Shown: piece after piece, positions 34,286 to 43,996 of the stretch | Numbering within the stretch: the first letter of the stretch is position 1 | Layout: each line of letters opens with the position of its first letter | Origin: an uncultured delta proteobacterium | GTDB taxonomy: Bacteria; Desulfobacterota; Syntrophia; Syntrophales; UBA8958 | Length of the DNA stretch: 64,000 nt | Assembly: GCA_903885795.1 (NCBI GenBank) | Contig: CAISJV010000044.1 | Location: 1 to 64,000, forward strand | Direction of reading: 5' to 3' | Translations under genes and position numbers: made by a program | The notes under the pieces: model-generated | Told to the model about the DNA's origin: nothing | Database searches by the model: none | What the model saw: the letters and a program-made list of their open reading frames with translations, nothing else

Positions 34286-34726
34286 GTGAGTATTTACAGC
34301 TGCCAATTAAGGTTCGGGGCGAAAGCGATAACGAAGAGAACGATTGCTATGCTACGTAATATTCACATGGCCAATCCAAAATACAGGTCCAAAATAATGT
34401 GGTTGCGTAGGCGGATTGTTCATCAGATGTTGCCGATATTGTTGTTGTTCTTTGTCGTATCAGCGGCAACGGACGATCTCACAATAAAAAATGCCTTCTC
34501 GATCGCAACTCCCACCCTTAAACAGGCATTATGCAATGATGATCCGGGCGATTCCGAACGTCATGCCTGGAAGGCGCCCACATATTGGTCACTTACGGAA
34601 AATGAAGTTCTTTTGTCCCATCTTGCCATCAAAACATATCTTTATAAAACTGCGGGGATTTTTATTCCTTCCTCGCCGGCGATGTTCTTCCAACCCGACC
34701 GGGCACCCCCGGTCTTATTTCTATAG
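34286..34726 (+). CDS. hypothetical protein, possibly membrane-anchored
   Basis: A frame of up to 146 residues; GTG 34286 or ATG 34349 may be the start. A basic stretch (RSKIMWLRRRIVHQM) precedes a single hydrophobic segment LPILLLFFVVSAA, as in a signal anchor. The rest has no recognisable domain and ends in SSPAMFFQPDRAPPVLFL, a Pro-rich tail seen in some small exported proteins. It lies alone between the Ni transporter and the hydrogenase. 34727-35020 holds no further gene. Confidence 0.45.
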   Translation: MSIYSCQLRFGAKAITKRTIAMLRNIHMANPKYRSKIMWLRRRIVHQMLPILLLFFVVSAATDDLTIKNAFSIATPTLKQALCNDDPGDSERHAWKAPTYWSLTENEVLLSHLAIKTYLYKTAGIFIPSSPAMFFQPDRAPPVLFL

Positions 34727-35020
34727 CCTGTTCCTTCTTTTTTTGGCGATCCCTTTAAGAAGGTATTTCTCCGGGAATTAAAGACGTAAAACTAATCTGT
34801 GTACAAAGGCCACATTTACTGGAATTAAGGATCTCAGTTTTATGTTTTAGTTGCCGGAGCAATTAATGTTGACCGTTTCGATGGGTGCATGTTATACCTT
34901 ATGTGACATATGACAAAAAAGGCATGCACAGGATGTCAGAAAGCGTAACGATTTGATTACAACTGCCTCCTGCGGATAGCAGACGCGAGGGCAGAAAAGA
35001 TTAATATCTAAGGGGGTTTT

Positions 35021-36202
35021 ATGGGTCAAAATGCTGATTATCATAGTACCGTAAGTAAGCAATACCGGCAGCTCCTCAAACAATGCAAGGTCAATCTGGA
35101 CCGAAATGACCAGGAGCTGCCAGCAGCCGCGGAGGATTTCGGAGAACTCCTCAAAGAGCGGGGTGTTTCGAGGCGGGCGTTTATTAAGTGGACGTCCCTC
35201 ATGACGGGGGCGCTCATGCTGCCGCCCATCTTCAAACCGGCGCTGGCCAGGGCTGCAGAACAGTTCAGCCGGGTGCCGGTCGTGTGGCTCCACTTCGCCG
35301 AATGCACCGGTTGCAGCGAGGCTTTCTTGAGGACATCTTATCCCGGGGTCGCCGATATTCTCCTTGACACTATTTCTTTGGAATATCATGAGACGATCAT
35401 GGCCGCCGCCGGCGACCAGGCAGAAAAGTGTCTGGAACAATGTCTCCACGATTTCCCCGGTAAGTTTCTCTGCGTCATCGAAGGAGCCATCCCTTTAGGA
35501 AATAACGGTAAATATATGCGCCTTGGCCCGAAGGGCAAGACCGGCGTAGAGATCGCTAAGGAAGTGACCTCCAAGGCCGCCGCCACGATCTGCATCGGCA
35601 GTTGTTCTGCCTTCGGAAACATTCCGGCGGCAAAACCAAATCCGACGGACTGTGTGGGCGTCAGTAAGGCCATCGGTGTGCATACCATCAATATCGCCGG
35701 TTGTCCCCCCAATCCCGTCAACTTCATTGGCACGATCCTTCATTACCTCATGTTTCGCGACGTACCACCCCTCGACGGTCTTGGCAGGCCGGTGTGGGCA
35801 TATGGCAAGAGGATCCATGATTATTGTGAGCGCCGAGCCCATTATGACGGCGCCGAGTTTGTGCAGCAATGGGGTGATGAGGGGGCGAAACATGGCTGGT
35901 GCCTCTACAAGATGGGTTGCAAGGGCCCCTATACCTACGCTAACTGCAGCCAGGTACGTTTCAACGACGGGATTTCCTGGCCCATCATGGCCGGCCATGG
36001 CTGCATCGGTTGCACGGAACCGGGTTTCTGGGATACGATGGCGCCCCTAGAGAAACAGATCCACGAGGACACCTTCGGCGGTGGACAGGCTACCATCGAT
36101 ACTATCGGCACGACCCTGTTGGGCGTAACGGCTGCAGGTATTGCCGTTCATGCTGCTGCAACGGCTTGCCGGCACCGGGACAACAAATCGGAAACTAAGT
36201 AA
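35021..36202 (+). CDS. [NiFe] hydrogenase small subunit
   Basis: 393 residues. A Tat motif SRRAFIKWTSLMTGALML occurs about 50 residues in, so the N-terminal extension is longer than usual. Cluster ligands: FAECTGCSEAFLR (proximal), GSCSAFGNIPAAKPNPTDC, NIAGCPPNP, then HDYCERR...GWCLYKMGCKGPYTYANC and GHGCIGCTEPGFWD (medial and distal). A hydrophobic helix near the C-terminus (TTLLGVTAAGIAVHAAA) should anchor it in the membrane facing the periplasm. With the next two genes it forms a group 1 membrane-bound uptake hydrogenase. Confidence 0.95.
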   Translation: MGQNADYHSTVSKQYRQLLKQCKVNLDRNDQELPAAAEDFGELLKERGVSRRAFIKWTSLMTGALMLPPIFKPALARAAEQFSRVPVVWLHFAECTGCSEAFLRTSYPGVADILLDTISLEYHETIMAAAGDQAEKCLEQCLHDFPGKFLCVIEGAIPLGNNGKYMRLGPKGKTGVEIAKEVTSKAAATICIGSCSAFGNIPAAKPNPTDCVGVSKAIGVHTINIAGCPPNPVNFIGTILHYLMFRDVPPLDGLGRPVWAYGKRIHDYCERRAHYDGAEFVQQWGDEGAKHGWCLYKMGCKGPYTYANCSQVRFNDGISWPIMAGHGCIGCTEPGFWDTMAPLEKQIHEDTFGGGQATIDTIGTTLLGVTAAGIAVHAAATACRHRDNKSETK

Positions 36203-36222
36203 TCGGGACAGGAGGAATCCAT

Positions 36223-37893
36223 ATGGGGAAACGCATTATTATAGATCCCATCACGAGAATTGAGGGGCATCTCAGAATAGAAGTCGAAGTCGAAAATAAC
36301 GTGATCAAGGATGCCTGGAGCAGCATTACCCTCTGGAGGGGCATCGAGACCATTCTCAAGGGACGCGACCCCAGAGACGCAGGACTCATCGTCCAGCGGT
36401 TCTGCGGTGTCTGCACATATGTTCATTATGAAGCAAGCATCATGGCCTGCGAGGACGCCTTCAAGGTGAAACCGCCGCCCAATGCCCGCATCATCCGGAA
36501 CCTCATCGGCGGGGCACAGTACCTTTATGACCATGTCATGCATTTCTACCACCTCCACGGACTGGACTGGGTGGACATCGTCAGCGCCCTTTCCGCTGAT
36601 CCGAAGAAGGCCGTTGATCTGGCCCGTAGCGTTAATCCAGATCCGTACAACTGTTCGGAAACACAATACAAGGCCGTACAGCAGCGCCTGACTAAATTCG
36701 TCAAATCGGGCCGTATCGGCCCCTTTGCCAATGCCTACTGGGGCAATCCCTCCTACAAACTGCCTCCCGAGGCCAATCTGGTCGTTCTGTCTCACTACCT
36801 CGACGCCCTGCAGGTCTCCAAAATCGGCGCCCAGATGATGGCCATCTTCGGCGGCAAGAATCCTCACCCCCAGACCTTGGTCGTGGGCGGCGTGACCTCA
36901 GTCATGGATGCCCTGGACGCCTCGCGCATCGGGGCCTATCTATACCGGCTGAAGGAGTTGCGGGACTTTGTGGACCGGGCCTATATCCCCGATGTCCTCA
37001 TCGCCGCCAAGTACTATAAGGACGAAGGATTAGCCGGTGTCGGCGGCGGCGCGAAGAGCTTCCTGTCTTATGGTGGTTTCCCCCTGGACGAAAGCGACGG
37101 CGCCATGCTCTTCCCCAGAGGCATTGTAAAAGCAGGGAATCTTGCCAAGCCCCTTAAATTGGATGAGGCCAAGATCACCGAGGAAGCGACCCATTCCTGG
37201 TATAAAGGGTCGGAACCACAACACCCCTTCAAAGGCACAACGGATCCGGAATACACGGGTTATGATGCCACCGGGAACCTCAAAGGCAACGAGAAGTATA
37301 GTTGGTGCAAAGCGCCCCGCTATGACGGCCAGCCCTACGAGGTCGGTCCGCTGGCAAGACTCGTCGTGGCCTATGCCCAGGGTCACAAAGAAATCAAACC
37401 CCTCATCGACAACACCCTCAAGGCTACCGGCCTTCCTGCGACGGTCCTCTTTTCTACCCTCGGCAGGACGGCAGCCCGGGCACTCGAAACCGTTTACGTA
37501 GGCAACCATATCGAAGGCTGGGTGAATGAACTCGTCGCCAACATCAAGAAGGGCGACACCCGCACCTGGACCAAGTGCGACGTACCGAAGAGCGGCGAGG
37601 GCCGAGGCATGACGGAGCCCCCACGCGGCGCTCTGGGTCATTGGGTACGCATTGAAAACTCCGTGATCGCCAACTACCAGGCCGTAGTTCCTTCCACGTG
37701 GAACTGCTCGCCCCGGGACAAGGCAGGCCGGCGCGGCCCCTATGAAGAATCTCTGATCGGGACCAGGCTGGCCAAAGTGGATCAGCCCCTGGAAATCCTG
37801 CGGACCATTCACTCCTTCGATCCCTGCATGGCCTGCGCCGTTCACATCATCGATCCGCAGACCAACGAGATCAAGAAGTACAAGATCCTATAG
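36223..37893 (+). CDS. [NiFe] hydrogenase large subunit
   Basis: 556 residues. The four Ni ligands are present: RFCGVCTYVH near residue 62 (L1) and DPCMACAVH near the end (L2). A 15-residue tail after that His (IIDPQTNEIKKYKIL) is the peptide removed by the maturation endopeptidase encoded at 38663. The L2 site has Cys, not Sec. It is exported with the small subunit by the Tat system. AGGAGG precedes the ATG, 20 bases after the small-subunit gene. Confidence 0.97.
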   Translation: MGKRIIIDPITRIEGHLRIEVEVENNVIKDAWSSITLWRGIETILKGRDPRDAGLIVQRFCGVCTYVHYEASIMACEDAFKVKPPPNARIIRNLIGGAQYLYDHVMHFYHLHGLDWVDIVSALSADPKKAVDLARSVNPDPYNCSETQYKAVQQRLTKFVKSGRIGPFANAYWGNPSYKLPPEANLVVLSHYLDALQVSKIGAQMMAIFGGKNPHPQTLVVGGVTSVMDALDASRIGAYLYRLKELRDFVDRAYIPDVLIAAKYYKDEGLAGVGGGAKSFLSYGGFPLDESDGAMLFPRGIVKAGNLAKPLKLDEAKITEEATHSWYKGSEPQHPFKGTTDPEYTGYDATGNLKGNEKYSWCKAPRYDGQPYEVGPLARLVVAYAQGHKEIKPLIDNTLKATGLPATVLFSTLGRTAARALETVYVGNHIEGWVNELVANIKKGDTRTWTKCDVPKSGEGRGMTEPPRGALGHWVRIENSVIANYQAVVPSTWNCSPRDKAGRRGPYEESLIGTRLAKVDQPLEILRTIHSFDPCMACAVHIIDPQTNEIKKYKIL

Positions 37894-37908
37894 GAAAAGG
37901 AGGTTGTT

Positions 37909-38574
37909 ATGGAACATATCGTCCCGAAAAAAGAATGGACCGTCGCCATCAGGTATAATCACTGGCTCATGGCCGCGGCCATTTTTGTCCTGATCGCTTC
38001 GGGCTTGTATATCGCCTATCCGGTCAACTTATCGTTCAGCGATAAAATCACGGAGATGCATGATATCATCTTCTGGCACATCCTCACGGGGATATGCCTT
38101 ACCTTCCTCTTTGTATGGAGGGTGTATCTCATGTTTTTCTCCCGGTTCCACGCCGATTGGAAAGACTTTTTTGCCTGGATGAATATCAAAAACTCGCTTA
38201 AACAGGTCAAATTTTACCTCCTAATATCAAAGGAACCTCCCGAGCATACCCACCTGTACGGCCCGCTGCAATCCGTGGCCTACGGGGGCCTGCTCATCAT
38301 GGTAGCCCTGATTGTCCTGACAGGCCTTATTCTTACCGGGGCGGCGGGTTACAAGGCGGGCCTGACCGGCATCATGTACACTATGGTCCGACCCGTGGAG
38401 AGGTTGATGGGCGGCCTGGCCAGTGTCCGGCTAATTCATCATTTTCTTTCCTGGGGGTTTGTCCTGTTCATTATGGTCCATATGTATATGGCCTTCTGGT
38501 ACGACGTTATCTTCAAGGAAGGAACCGTTTCTTCCATGATCAGCGGCGTCGTGTTCCGGAAGGCGCACAAATAG
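37909..38574 (+). CDS. Ni/Fe-hydrogenase b-type cytochrome
   Basis: 221 residues with four membrane helices and heme-ligand His: YNHWLMAAAIFVLIASGLY, HDIIFWHILTGICLTFLF and IHHFLSWGFVLFIMVHMYMAF. HyaC-family diheme cytochrome b, passing electrons from hydrogenase to quinone. AAAAGGAGG precedes the ATG. A strong terminator follows, closing the structural operon. Confidence 0.94.
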   Translation: MEHIVPKKEWTVAIRYNHWLMAAAIFVLIASGLYIAYPVNLSFSDKITEMHDIIFWHILTGICLTFLFVWRVYLMFFSRFHADWKDFFAWMNIKNSLKQVKFYLLISKEPPEHTHLYGPLQSVAYGGLLIMVALIVLTGLILTGAAGYKAGLTGIMYTMVRPVERLMGGLASVRLIHHFLSWGFVLFIMVHMYMAFWYDVIFKEGTVSSMISGVVFRKAHK

Positions 38575-38617
38575 AAACAGCAAGGGCAATATAATATTTT
38601 GTTTTAATGTGTTACGT

Positions 38618-38654
38618 AAAGGGGGGAGAAGGAGGGTTCATCTCCCCCCTTTTT
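38618..38654 (+). terminator. intrinsic terminator between hydrogenase and maturation genes
   Basis: AAAGGGGGGAGA (38618-38629) and TCTCCCCCCTTT (38641-38652) form a perfect 12-bp stem with an 11-base loop and a T tail. It sits just 9 bases before the endopeptidase start, so maturation genes depend on read-through or on another promoter. Confidence 0.9.
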
Positions 38655-38662
38655 GCAATTAT

Positions 38663-39163
38663 ATGGGATCTGAACGGCATTATCTGACAATCATGGGCGT
38701 GGGCAACATCCTCCTTGCTGACGAGGGCTTCGGGGTTCATTTTGTCCGCCGCATAGAGGAAGAGTTTACCTTTCCCGACGGGGTGCGCCTCATCGACGGT
38801 GGCGTCCTGGCCAATACTCTTTTGGATGAAATCTGCTCCTGCGAGCACCTGATCGTCATCGACGCAATAAAGCTGACGGATGTTCCCGGATCTATCTACC
38901 GCTTTACCAGGGAAGAGCTTTTGACACGTCTGCCGCCCCCAACCTCGGCCCACGAGGTCGCTTTCCCCGACGTCCTCTTTAAGGCGGAACTGCTGGGTGA
39001 ACTTCCGGAAGTGACTTTTCTTTGCATCATCCCGCAACAATACGAAGAGATGAGCCTGGAGATGACCCCCATCATGACAGAAGGTCTTCCCATCATGGAG
39101 AGATTGCTATTACAGGAACTTGACCGCCTCAACATATCATGGCAGAAGAAAACTGATGCATGA
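38663..39163 (+). CDS. hydrogenase maturation endopeptidase
   Basis: About 166 residues of the HyaD/HybD/HoxM family: MGVGNILLADEGFGVHFVRRIEEEF with the conserved Glu/Asp that sense nickel, GGVLANTLLDEI and VIDAIKLTDVPGSI with the second Asp. It trims the C-terminal tail of the large subunit after Ni insertion. ATG 38663 is chosen; ATG 38693 is possible. The start codes for residues lying right after the terminator stem, a tight arrangement. Confidence 0.92.
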   Translation: MGSERHYLTIMGVGNILLADEGFGVHFVRRIEEEFTFPDGVRLIDGGVLANTLLDEICSCEHLIVIDAIKLTDVPGSIYRFTREELLTRLPPPTSAHEVAFPDVLFKAELLGELPEVTFLCIIPQQYEEMSLEMTPIMTEGLPIMERLLLQELDRLNISWQKKTDA

Positions 39164-39500
39164 ATTATCTCTCGTCCAGTCACTTCTTGAGATGGTGGAT
39201 GAATTAAGCTTAGAAAGAGGATTTCAACGCGTCAACGTTCTTCGCTTGTCTTTCGGGCGACTGGCTTGTGTCGATCCCCTGTCCCTTCAGTTTGCCTTTG
39301 ATGTCGAATCGCCGGGAACGAGGGCCGAAGGCTCCAAGCTGGTATTTGACATCCTGCCCGGAGCCCTGTACTGTTTTTCCTGTGAGGGAGAGCAGAAAAT
39401 GACTTCCCATGAACTCCGGTGTCCAGTCTGCAGTGGAACACAGGTTATCCTGACGGGAGGGACGGAAGAGTTGAAACTCATGGAAATGGAGGTTGATTAA
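39156..39500 (+). CDS. hypA: hydrogenase nickel incorporation protein HypA
   Basis: 114 residues: MHELSLVQSLLEMVDE with the Ni-binding His2, and a zinc ribbon CFSCEG...CPVCSG. With HypB it delivers nickel to the large subunit. ATG 39156 overlaps the endopeptidase gene by 8 bases. Confidence 0.95.
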   Translation: MHELSLVQSLLEMVDELSLERGFQRVNVLRLSFGRLACVDPLSLQFAFDVESPGTRAEGSKLVFDILPGALYCFSCEGEQKMTSHELRCPVCSGTQVILTGGTEELKLMEMEVD

Positions 39501-39508
39501 AAAATATT

Positions 39509-39739
39509 ATGTGCATCGGTTTTCCGGGAAAGATCATTTCCATCGATGAAGACAACATGGCAGTGATCGAAATCAGCGACGTCCGTCGGGACGTCTGCCT
39601 CGACATCGTCGATGAAGAGGTCAAAATCGGAGATTATGTCATCTGTCACGCCGGATACGCCATCCACCGGATCGACGAAGACCTTGCCAAGGATAAGCTC
39701 GAGTTTCTCCAGGAACTTGTGGATAATGAAATATATTGA
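39509..39739 (+). CDS. hypC: hydrogenase assembly chaperone HypC
   Basis: 76 residues: MCIGFPGKIISIDEDNMAVI with the essential N-terminal Cys2, then VGDYVICHAGYAIHRID-type sequence (here IGDYVICHAGYAIHRID). It forms the HypC-HypD complex carrying Fe(CN)2CO to the large subunit. It overlaps hypD by 14 bases. Confidence 0.95.
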   Translation: MCIGFPGKIISIDEDNMAVIEISDVRRDVCLDIVDEEVKIGDYVICHAGYAIHRIDEDLAKDKLEFLQELVDNEIY

Positions 39740-40835
39740 CGAATACCGTGATCCGCTGTTGGCCAGGAGACTGCTGCCAACCCTGGAGCGCCTGGCGGAA
39801 AGGATAGGCCGTCCCGTAACGATTATGGAGATCTGCGGCAGCCATACCTTCGCCATCGCCCGTTTCGGTCTCCGGGATTGCCTTCCGCAAAGTCTCCGTC
39901 TGATTTCCGGTCCCGGCTGTCCCGTCTGCGTGACCTCCGCCTCCGACATTGACGGCATTCTGTATTTGGCAAAGCAATATAAGGCAACCATAGCCACCTT
40001 CGGAGACATGTTGCGCGTACCGGGAACGGGAGGTGTGAGTCTCCAGCAGCTTCGGGCCGGTGGCGCCACGGTGGAAGTCATTTCCTCTGCCACGGATGCC
40101 ATGAAAATGGCGGAAGCTCAACCTGATCAGCAGTTTATTCTCTTGGGAATCGGCTTTGAAACAACGGCGCCTACCGTAGCCGCGACGGTTCTGACCTGTC
40201 GTCGTAAAGGTATCGCCAATCTCTCCATTTTCTCCGTCCACAAGACCATCCCCCAGGCCATCCGGACCCTCATAGACGATCCGGAATTGAACATTGACGG
40301 ATTCCTCTGCCCCGGCCATGTGAGCACCATTACCGGAGCCGGGATTTATGAACTGATTCCCAGGGCGCATCGTGCTGCCGTAATCACGGGCTTCGAGCCG
40401 GTAGATATCCTGGAAGGCCTGACCATGATCCTGCGGCAGCTTGCAGAGGGTCAATTTGAAGTTGCCGTTCAATATGGAAGAGGCGTCCAGCTTCAGGGGA
40501 ATTCCCGGGCAAGAGCTGTGATGAATGAGGTCTTTGAGGAAGTCGATGCCGAATGGCGGGGACTGGGTGTCATCCCGGGGAGCGGGCTGGCCCTCCGCGA
40601 TTCGTTTGCAGATTTCGACACCCGACGGCGATTCTCCATCCCCGTTCTGCCATCGGCCGAGGCCAAGGGTTGTGAGTGCGGAAGCATTCTCCGGGGCGTA
40701 AAATCACCTGATAAATGTCCCCTTTTCGGCAGGGTATGCCACCCCGCCAATCCCTTGGGACCTTGCATGGTCTCCGCAGAAGGAACCTGCGCCGCCTATT
40801 ACAAGTATTACGGAAAAAGTCAAACAAACGCATAA
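39726..40835 (+). CDS. hypD: hydrogenase maturation factor HypD
   Basis: 369 residues from ATG 39726. Motifs: IMEICGSHTFAIARFG (CGSHT, redox and Fe site), SGPGCPVCVTS, LGIGFETTAPTVA, and a C-terminal 4Fe-4S region with CECGSILRG, CPLFGRVCHP and GPCMVSAEGTCAAYY. It is the scaffold where the Fe(CN)2CO moiety is assembled with HypC. Confidence 0.96.
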   Translation: MKYIDEYRDPLLARRLLPTLERLAERIGRPVTIMEICGSHTFAIARFGLRDCLPQSLRLISGPGCPVCVTSASDIDGILYLAKQYKATIATFGDMLRVPGTGGVSLQQLRAGGATVEVISSATDAMKMAEAQPDQQFILLGIGFETTAPTVAATVLTCRRKGIANLSIFSVHKTIPQAIRTLIDDPELNIDGFLCPGHVSTITGAGIYELIPRAHRAAVITGFEPVDILEGLTMILRQLAEGQFEVAVQYGRGVQLQGNSRARAVMNEVFEEVDAEWRGLGVIPGSGLALRDSFADFDTRRRFSIPVLPSAEAKGCECGSILRGVKSPDKCPLFGRVCHPANPLGPCMVSAEGTCAAYYKYYGKSQTNA

Positions 40836-40849
40836 GGAGTCAAGGAATT

Positions 40850-41515
40850 ATGAGTACAAAAGTAACGGTAGTGAAAAATGTGCTGGACGCCAATGACCGC
40901 CTGGCAGCAGATAACAGGAAGCTTTTTGCGGAGAAGAAGATATTTGTAGTGAATCTGATGAGTTCCCCCGGTGCGGGCAAGACCACGCTCTTGGAGAGGA
41001 CGATCCAGGAGTTGCGGGGAACCTGGAAAATTGGCGTAATCGAAGGGGATATTCAGGATACCTACGATGCCGACCGCATTGCCGCCCTGGACATACCCGT
41101 TGTTCAGATAAATACGGGCGGAGCCTGCCACATCGACAGCAATATGGTTCGGGAAGCCCTGCCTGGCCTGAATATAGACAACATGGACCTGCTTTTTGTC
41201 GAAAATGTAGGAAATCTGGTCTGTCCCGCAGAGTTCGACATCGGCGAACAAATGAAGATAATGATCCTGAGCACGCCGGAGGGGGCCGATAAACCGGCGA
41301 AATACCCCCTCATGTTCCAGTCGTCGACGGCCTTGATCATCAACAAGACCGATTTGCTGCCCTATGTAAATTTCGATCTCGAAAAGGCCAAGCGGGATGC
41401 CCTGATCCTCAATCCGAAACTGCTGATCTTTGAAGTATCCTGTAAAACAGGCGCCGGCCTCGAGGTTTGGACCCGGTGGTTAAACGAACAGATCAGGGTC
41501 TTTTCAGGAAGATGA
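40850..41515 (+). CDS. hypB: hydrogenase nickel incorporation GTPase HypB
   Basis: 221 residues. Walker A SSPGAGKTTLLERT, switch EGDIQDTYDADR, the G-domain metal site NTGGACHIDSNMV (Cys-His) and the guanine-binding NKTDLLPYV. The N-terminal His-rich and CxxCGC nickel-binding stretches of some HypBs are missing, so it should not store Ni and relies on HypA and the uptake system. AAGGAGTCAAGG precedes the ATG; the stop overlaps hypF. Confidence 0.95.
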   Translation: MSTKVTVVKNVLDANDRLAADNRKLFAEKKIFVVNLMSSPGAGKTTLLERTIQELRGTWKIGVIEGDIQDTYDADRIAALDIPVVQINTGGACHIDSNMVREALPGLNIDNMDLLFVENVGNLVCPAEFDIGEQMKIMILSTPEGADKPAKYPLMFQSSTALIINKTDLLPYVNFDLEKAKRDALILNPKLLIFEVSCKTGAGLEVWTRWLNEQIRVFSGR

Positions 41516-43839
41516 TTCGGCGCAAGCGCTACCGCTTCCTCGGGATTGTTCAGGGAGTCGGCTTTCGCCCCTTTCTTTATCGTCTTGCCACGGAGCGCGG
41601 TCTTGCGGGGTGGGTCCAGAACCGTCATGACGGCGTGCTGGCCGAGGTTGAAGGGCCAGAGGATGCGGTGAACCGCTTTCCTGAAGAAGTGGCCGCCCAT
41701 CTTCCCCCAATGGCCCGGATCGCCCGCTGGGAAGGAGAGGATGTGATCCCCTGTGGCGAGCAGGTATTTCGTATCATCCCAAGCGCCGACCAGGGAGAGG
41801 GAACGGTCCAGATCGCCCCCGATGCAGCCACTTGTCCGGATTGTCTAAGGGAACTCTTCGATTACCGGAACCGCCGTTACCACTACCCGTTCATCAACTG
41901 TACCAACTGCGGCCCCCGCCTGACCATTATCAATGATATCCCTTACGACCGGATTCATACCTCCATGGCCTCCTTTCCTCTTTGCCCCGACTGCGCCGCC
42001 GAGTACGGGGACCCGGCGGACCGCCGCTTTCACGCCGAACCGAACGCCTGTCCGGTTTGCGGACCAATGGTCTCTTTTCTGGACGAACAGGGGGAAAGCC
42101 TTGATTGTATTGATCCCGTTGCGGAGGCGGTTGCCCGTCTGAAGGCAGGACAGGTCCTGGCGATGAAAGGCTTGGGCGGTTTCCATCTAGCCGTCGATGC
42201 AACAAACAACGCGGCCGTCCGGCGCCTCCGTTCCCGGAAATACAGGGAAGAGAAGCCCCTTGCCATTATGGTCCGGGATATGGAGACGATTACATCCCTG
42301 GCTGAAATCAACGATACGGAAAAAGAACTTCTGACGGCGCCGGAGCGGCCTATCGTCCTCGTGCGCAGACTTGAGGAGGCGTGCATCGCTCGTGAGGTGG
42401 CCCCCGGATCGCCAAATCTGGGCGTCATGCTTCCCTATACCCCTTTGCATCACCTGATCATGAAAGATCAATTTGCGGCCCTCGTAATGACCAGCGCCAA
42501 TCAAACGGATGAACCCATCTGCATAGAAAACGGCGAGGCCGTCCGGCGCCTGCAAGGCATTGCCGACGGATTCCTTGTTCACAACCGGGACATTCTGGTA
42601 CGCTGTGATGATTCCATCGCCCTAGTTGCCAACCATGTTCCCCAAGTCCTCCGGCGCGCTCGTGGTTTCGTTCCCCGGCCGATTTTTCTGCACCGGTCCT
42701 TTCCACCCGTCCTGGCCATGGGCGCCCATCTTAAATCAACTATCTGCATCCTGAAGGATAACACAGCCTTTCTCAGCCCCCACATCGGCGATCTGGAAAC
42801 GCCTCAGGCGCGCGATTTTTTCGACGCCTCCATTCCCCTCATGGAGCGGATTACGGAATGCCGACCAGAGATTGCGGCCTGCGACCTCCATCCGGCTTTT
42901 TATTCCACCCGGTCGGCCCGGCAGCGGGGTGGCGTGGTGATACCGGTTCAGCATCATCACGCCCACATCGTCAGTTGCATGGCCGAGCACGGTCTATCGG
43001 GAGACATCATCGGTCTGAGCATGGACGGTACGGGTTACGGGGCCGACGGCCAGATCTGGGGAGGAGAATTTTTCGTCGCCGATGAAAGAGACTTCACACG
43101 GATGGGACATTTCGACTATTTCCCCCTTCCCGGTGGAGACAAGGCCATCCGGGAACCCTGGCGGACGGCGGTGGGCATGCTGCAACAGGCTTACGGGACA
43201 AAATGGCCATCCGTGGCTACCGCCCTGGCGTTACTGCCGGAGTCATGTCCAGCCGACGTTCTTGAGGGAATGATAAACGGAGGCCTGCAAACTCCCCGGT
43301 GTTCCAGCCTGGGAAGAATTTTCGACGGCGTTGCCGCGATGCTCAATGTGAGGCGTCGGGTAACCTTCGAAGGACAGGCCGCTATGGAGCTGGAAAATCT
43401 GGCCTCAGGGCTCTCAGGCAGTATCCTCCCGTATGTTATCAAGAGGGACGAGGAACAACCCTTCCGCCTTGATACGGCCATGTTCGTTCAGGCGATTGTG
43501 GAAGGCATCCTTTCCGGTCGCGACCACCGGAATTTGGCCGCGGACTTTCATGTAACCATTGTCCAGGCCATGGTGGAAATGACAGGATTGATCAGAGAGA
43601 AAACCGGCAACCTGGACCGGGTGGTATTGAGCGGCGGTTGTTTCCAGAATCGTCTGCTCCTGGAAGGTTGCGTTGCCACTCTAAAAGAGCGGCAATTTGA
43701 TGTCTTTTTCCATCAACTGGTTCCCACCAACGATGGTGGTATCAGCTTAGGTCAGGCCGTCTGCGCCGGAGCTGTGTTCCAAACCGGGGGTGGCATGGTC
43801 GAAATTACCGGCAGGAACGGTGTCCGCCAGGTCGGTTGA
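41512..43839 (+). CDS. hypF: carbamoyltransferase HypF
   Basis: 775 residues, full length. Domains in order: acylphosphatase-like (LGIVQGVGFRPFLYRLA, residues 9-25), two zinc fingers (CPDCLRELFDY...CTNCGPR and CPDCAAEYGDP...CPVCGP), a YrdC-like domain (MKGLGGFHLAVDATN) and a Kae1-like carbamoyltransferase (HHHAHIVSCMAEHG; SGGCFQNRLLLEG). It transfers carbamoyl from carbamoyl phosphate to the HypE cysteine for cyanide synthesis. It overlaps hypB by 4 bases. Confidence 0.97.
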   Translation: MIRRKRYRFLGIVQGVGFRPFLYRLATERGLAGWVQNRHDGVLAEVEGPEDAVNRFPEEVAAHLPPMARIARWEGEDVIPCGEQVFRIIPSADQGEGTVQIAPDAATCPDCLRELFDYRNRRYHYPFINCTNCGPRLTIINDIPYDRIHTSMASFPLCPDCAAEYGDPADRRFHAEPNACPVCGPMVSFLDEQGESLDCIDPVAEAVARLKAGQVLAMKGLGGFHLAVDATNNAAVRRLRSRKYREEKPLAIMVRDMETITSLAEINDTEKELLTAPERPIVLVRRLEEACIAREVAPGSPNLGVMLPYTPLHHLIMKDQFAALVMTSANQTDEPICIENGEAVRRLQGIADGFLVHNRDILVRCDDSIALVANHVPQVLRRARGFVPRPIFLHRSFPPVLAMGAHLKSTICILKDNTAFLSPHIGDLETPQARDFFDASIPLMERITECRPEIAACDLHPAFYSTRSARQRGGVVIPVQHHHAHIVSCMAEHGLSGDIIGLSMDGTGYGADGQIWGGEFFVADERDFTRMGHFDYFPLPGGDKAIREPWRTAVGMLQQAYGTKWPSVATALALLPESCPADVLEGMINGGLQTPRCSSLGRIFDGVAAMLNVRRRVTFEGQAAMELENLASGLSGSILPYVIKRDEEQPFRLDTAMFVQAIVEGILSGRDHRNLAADFHVTIVQAMVEMTGLIREKTGNLDRVVLSGGCFQNRLLLEGCVATLKERQFDVFFHQLVPTNDGGISLGQAVCAGAVFQTGGGMVEITGRNGVRQVG

Positions 43840-43996
43840 TCGCGCCGATCTCCGGAATTGATCCGGAAATAGAAGATTAATGTTCACAATCCAGTATTTC
43901 CAGGACGTACCGGACCCCGGCCTTCGCCGTTGTTACGGCGATAGCCGGTTTTCGCTAACATGCCATATTTAGAACATTCAATAAAGGAGTTTCCAT

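Noticed and set aside
36223-37893. Possible [NiFeSe] hydrogenase.
   Set aside because: The L2 motif reads DPCMACAVH with Cys codons; no in-frame TGA is present.
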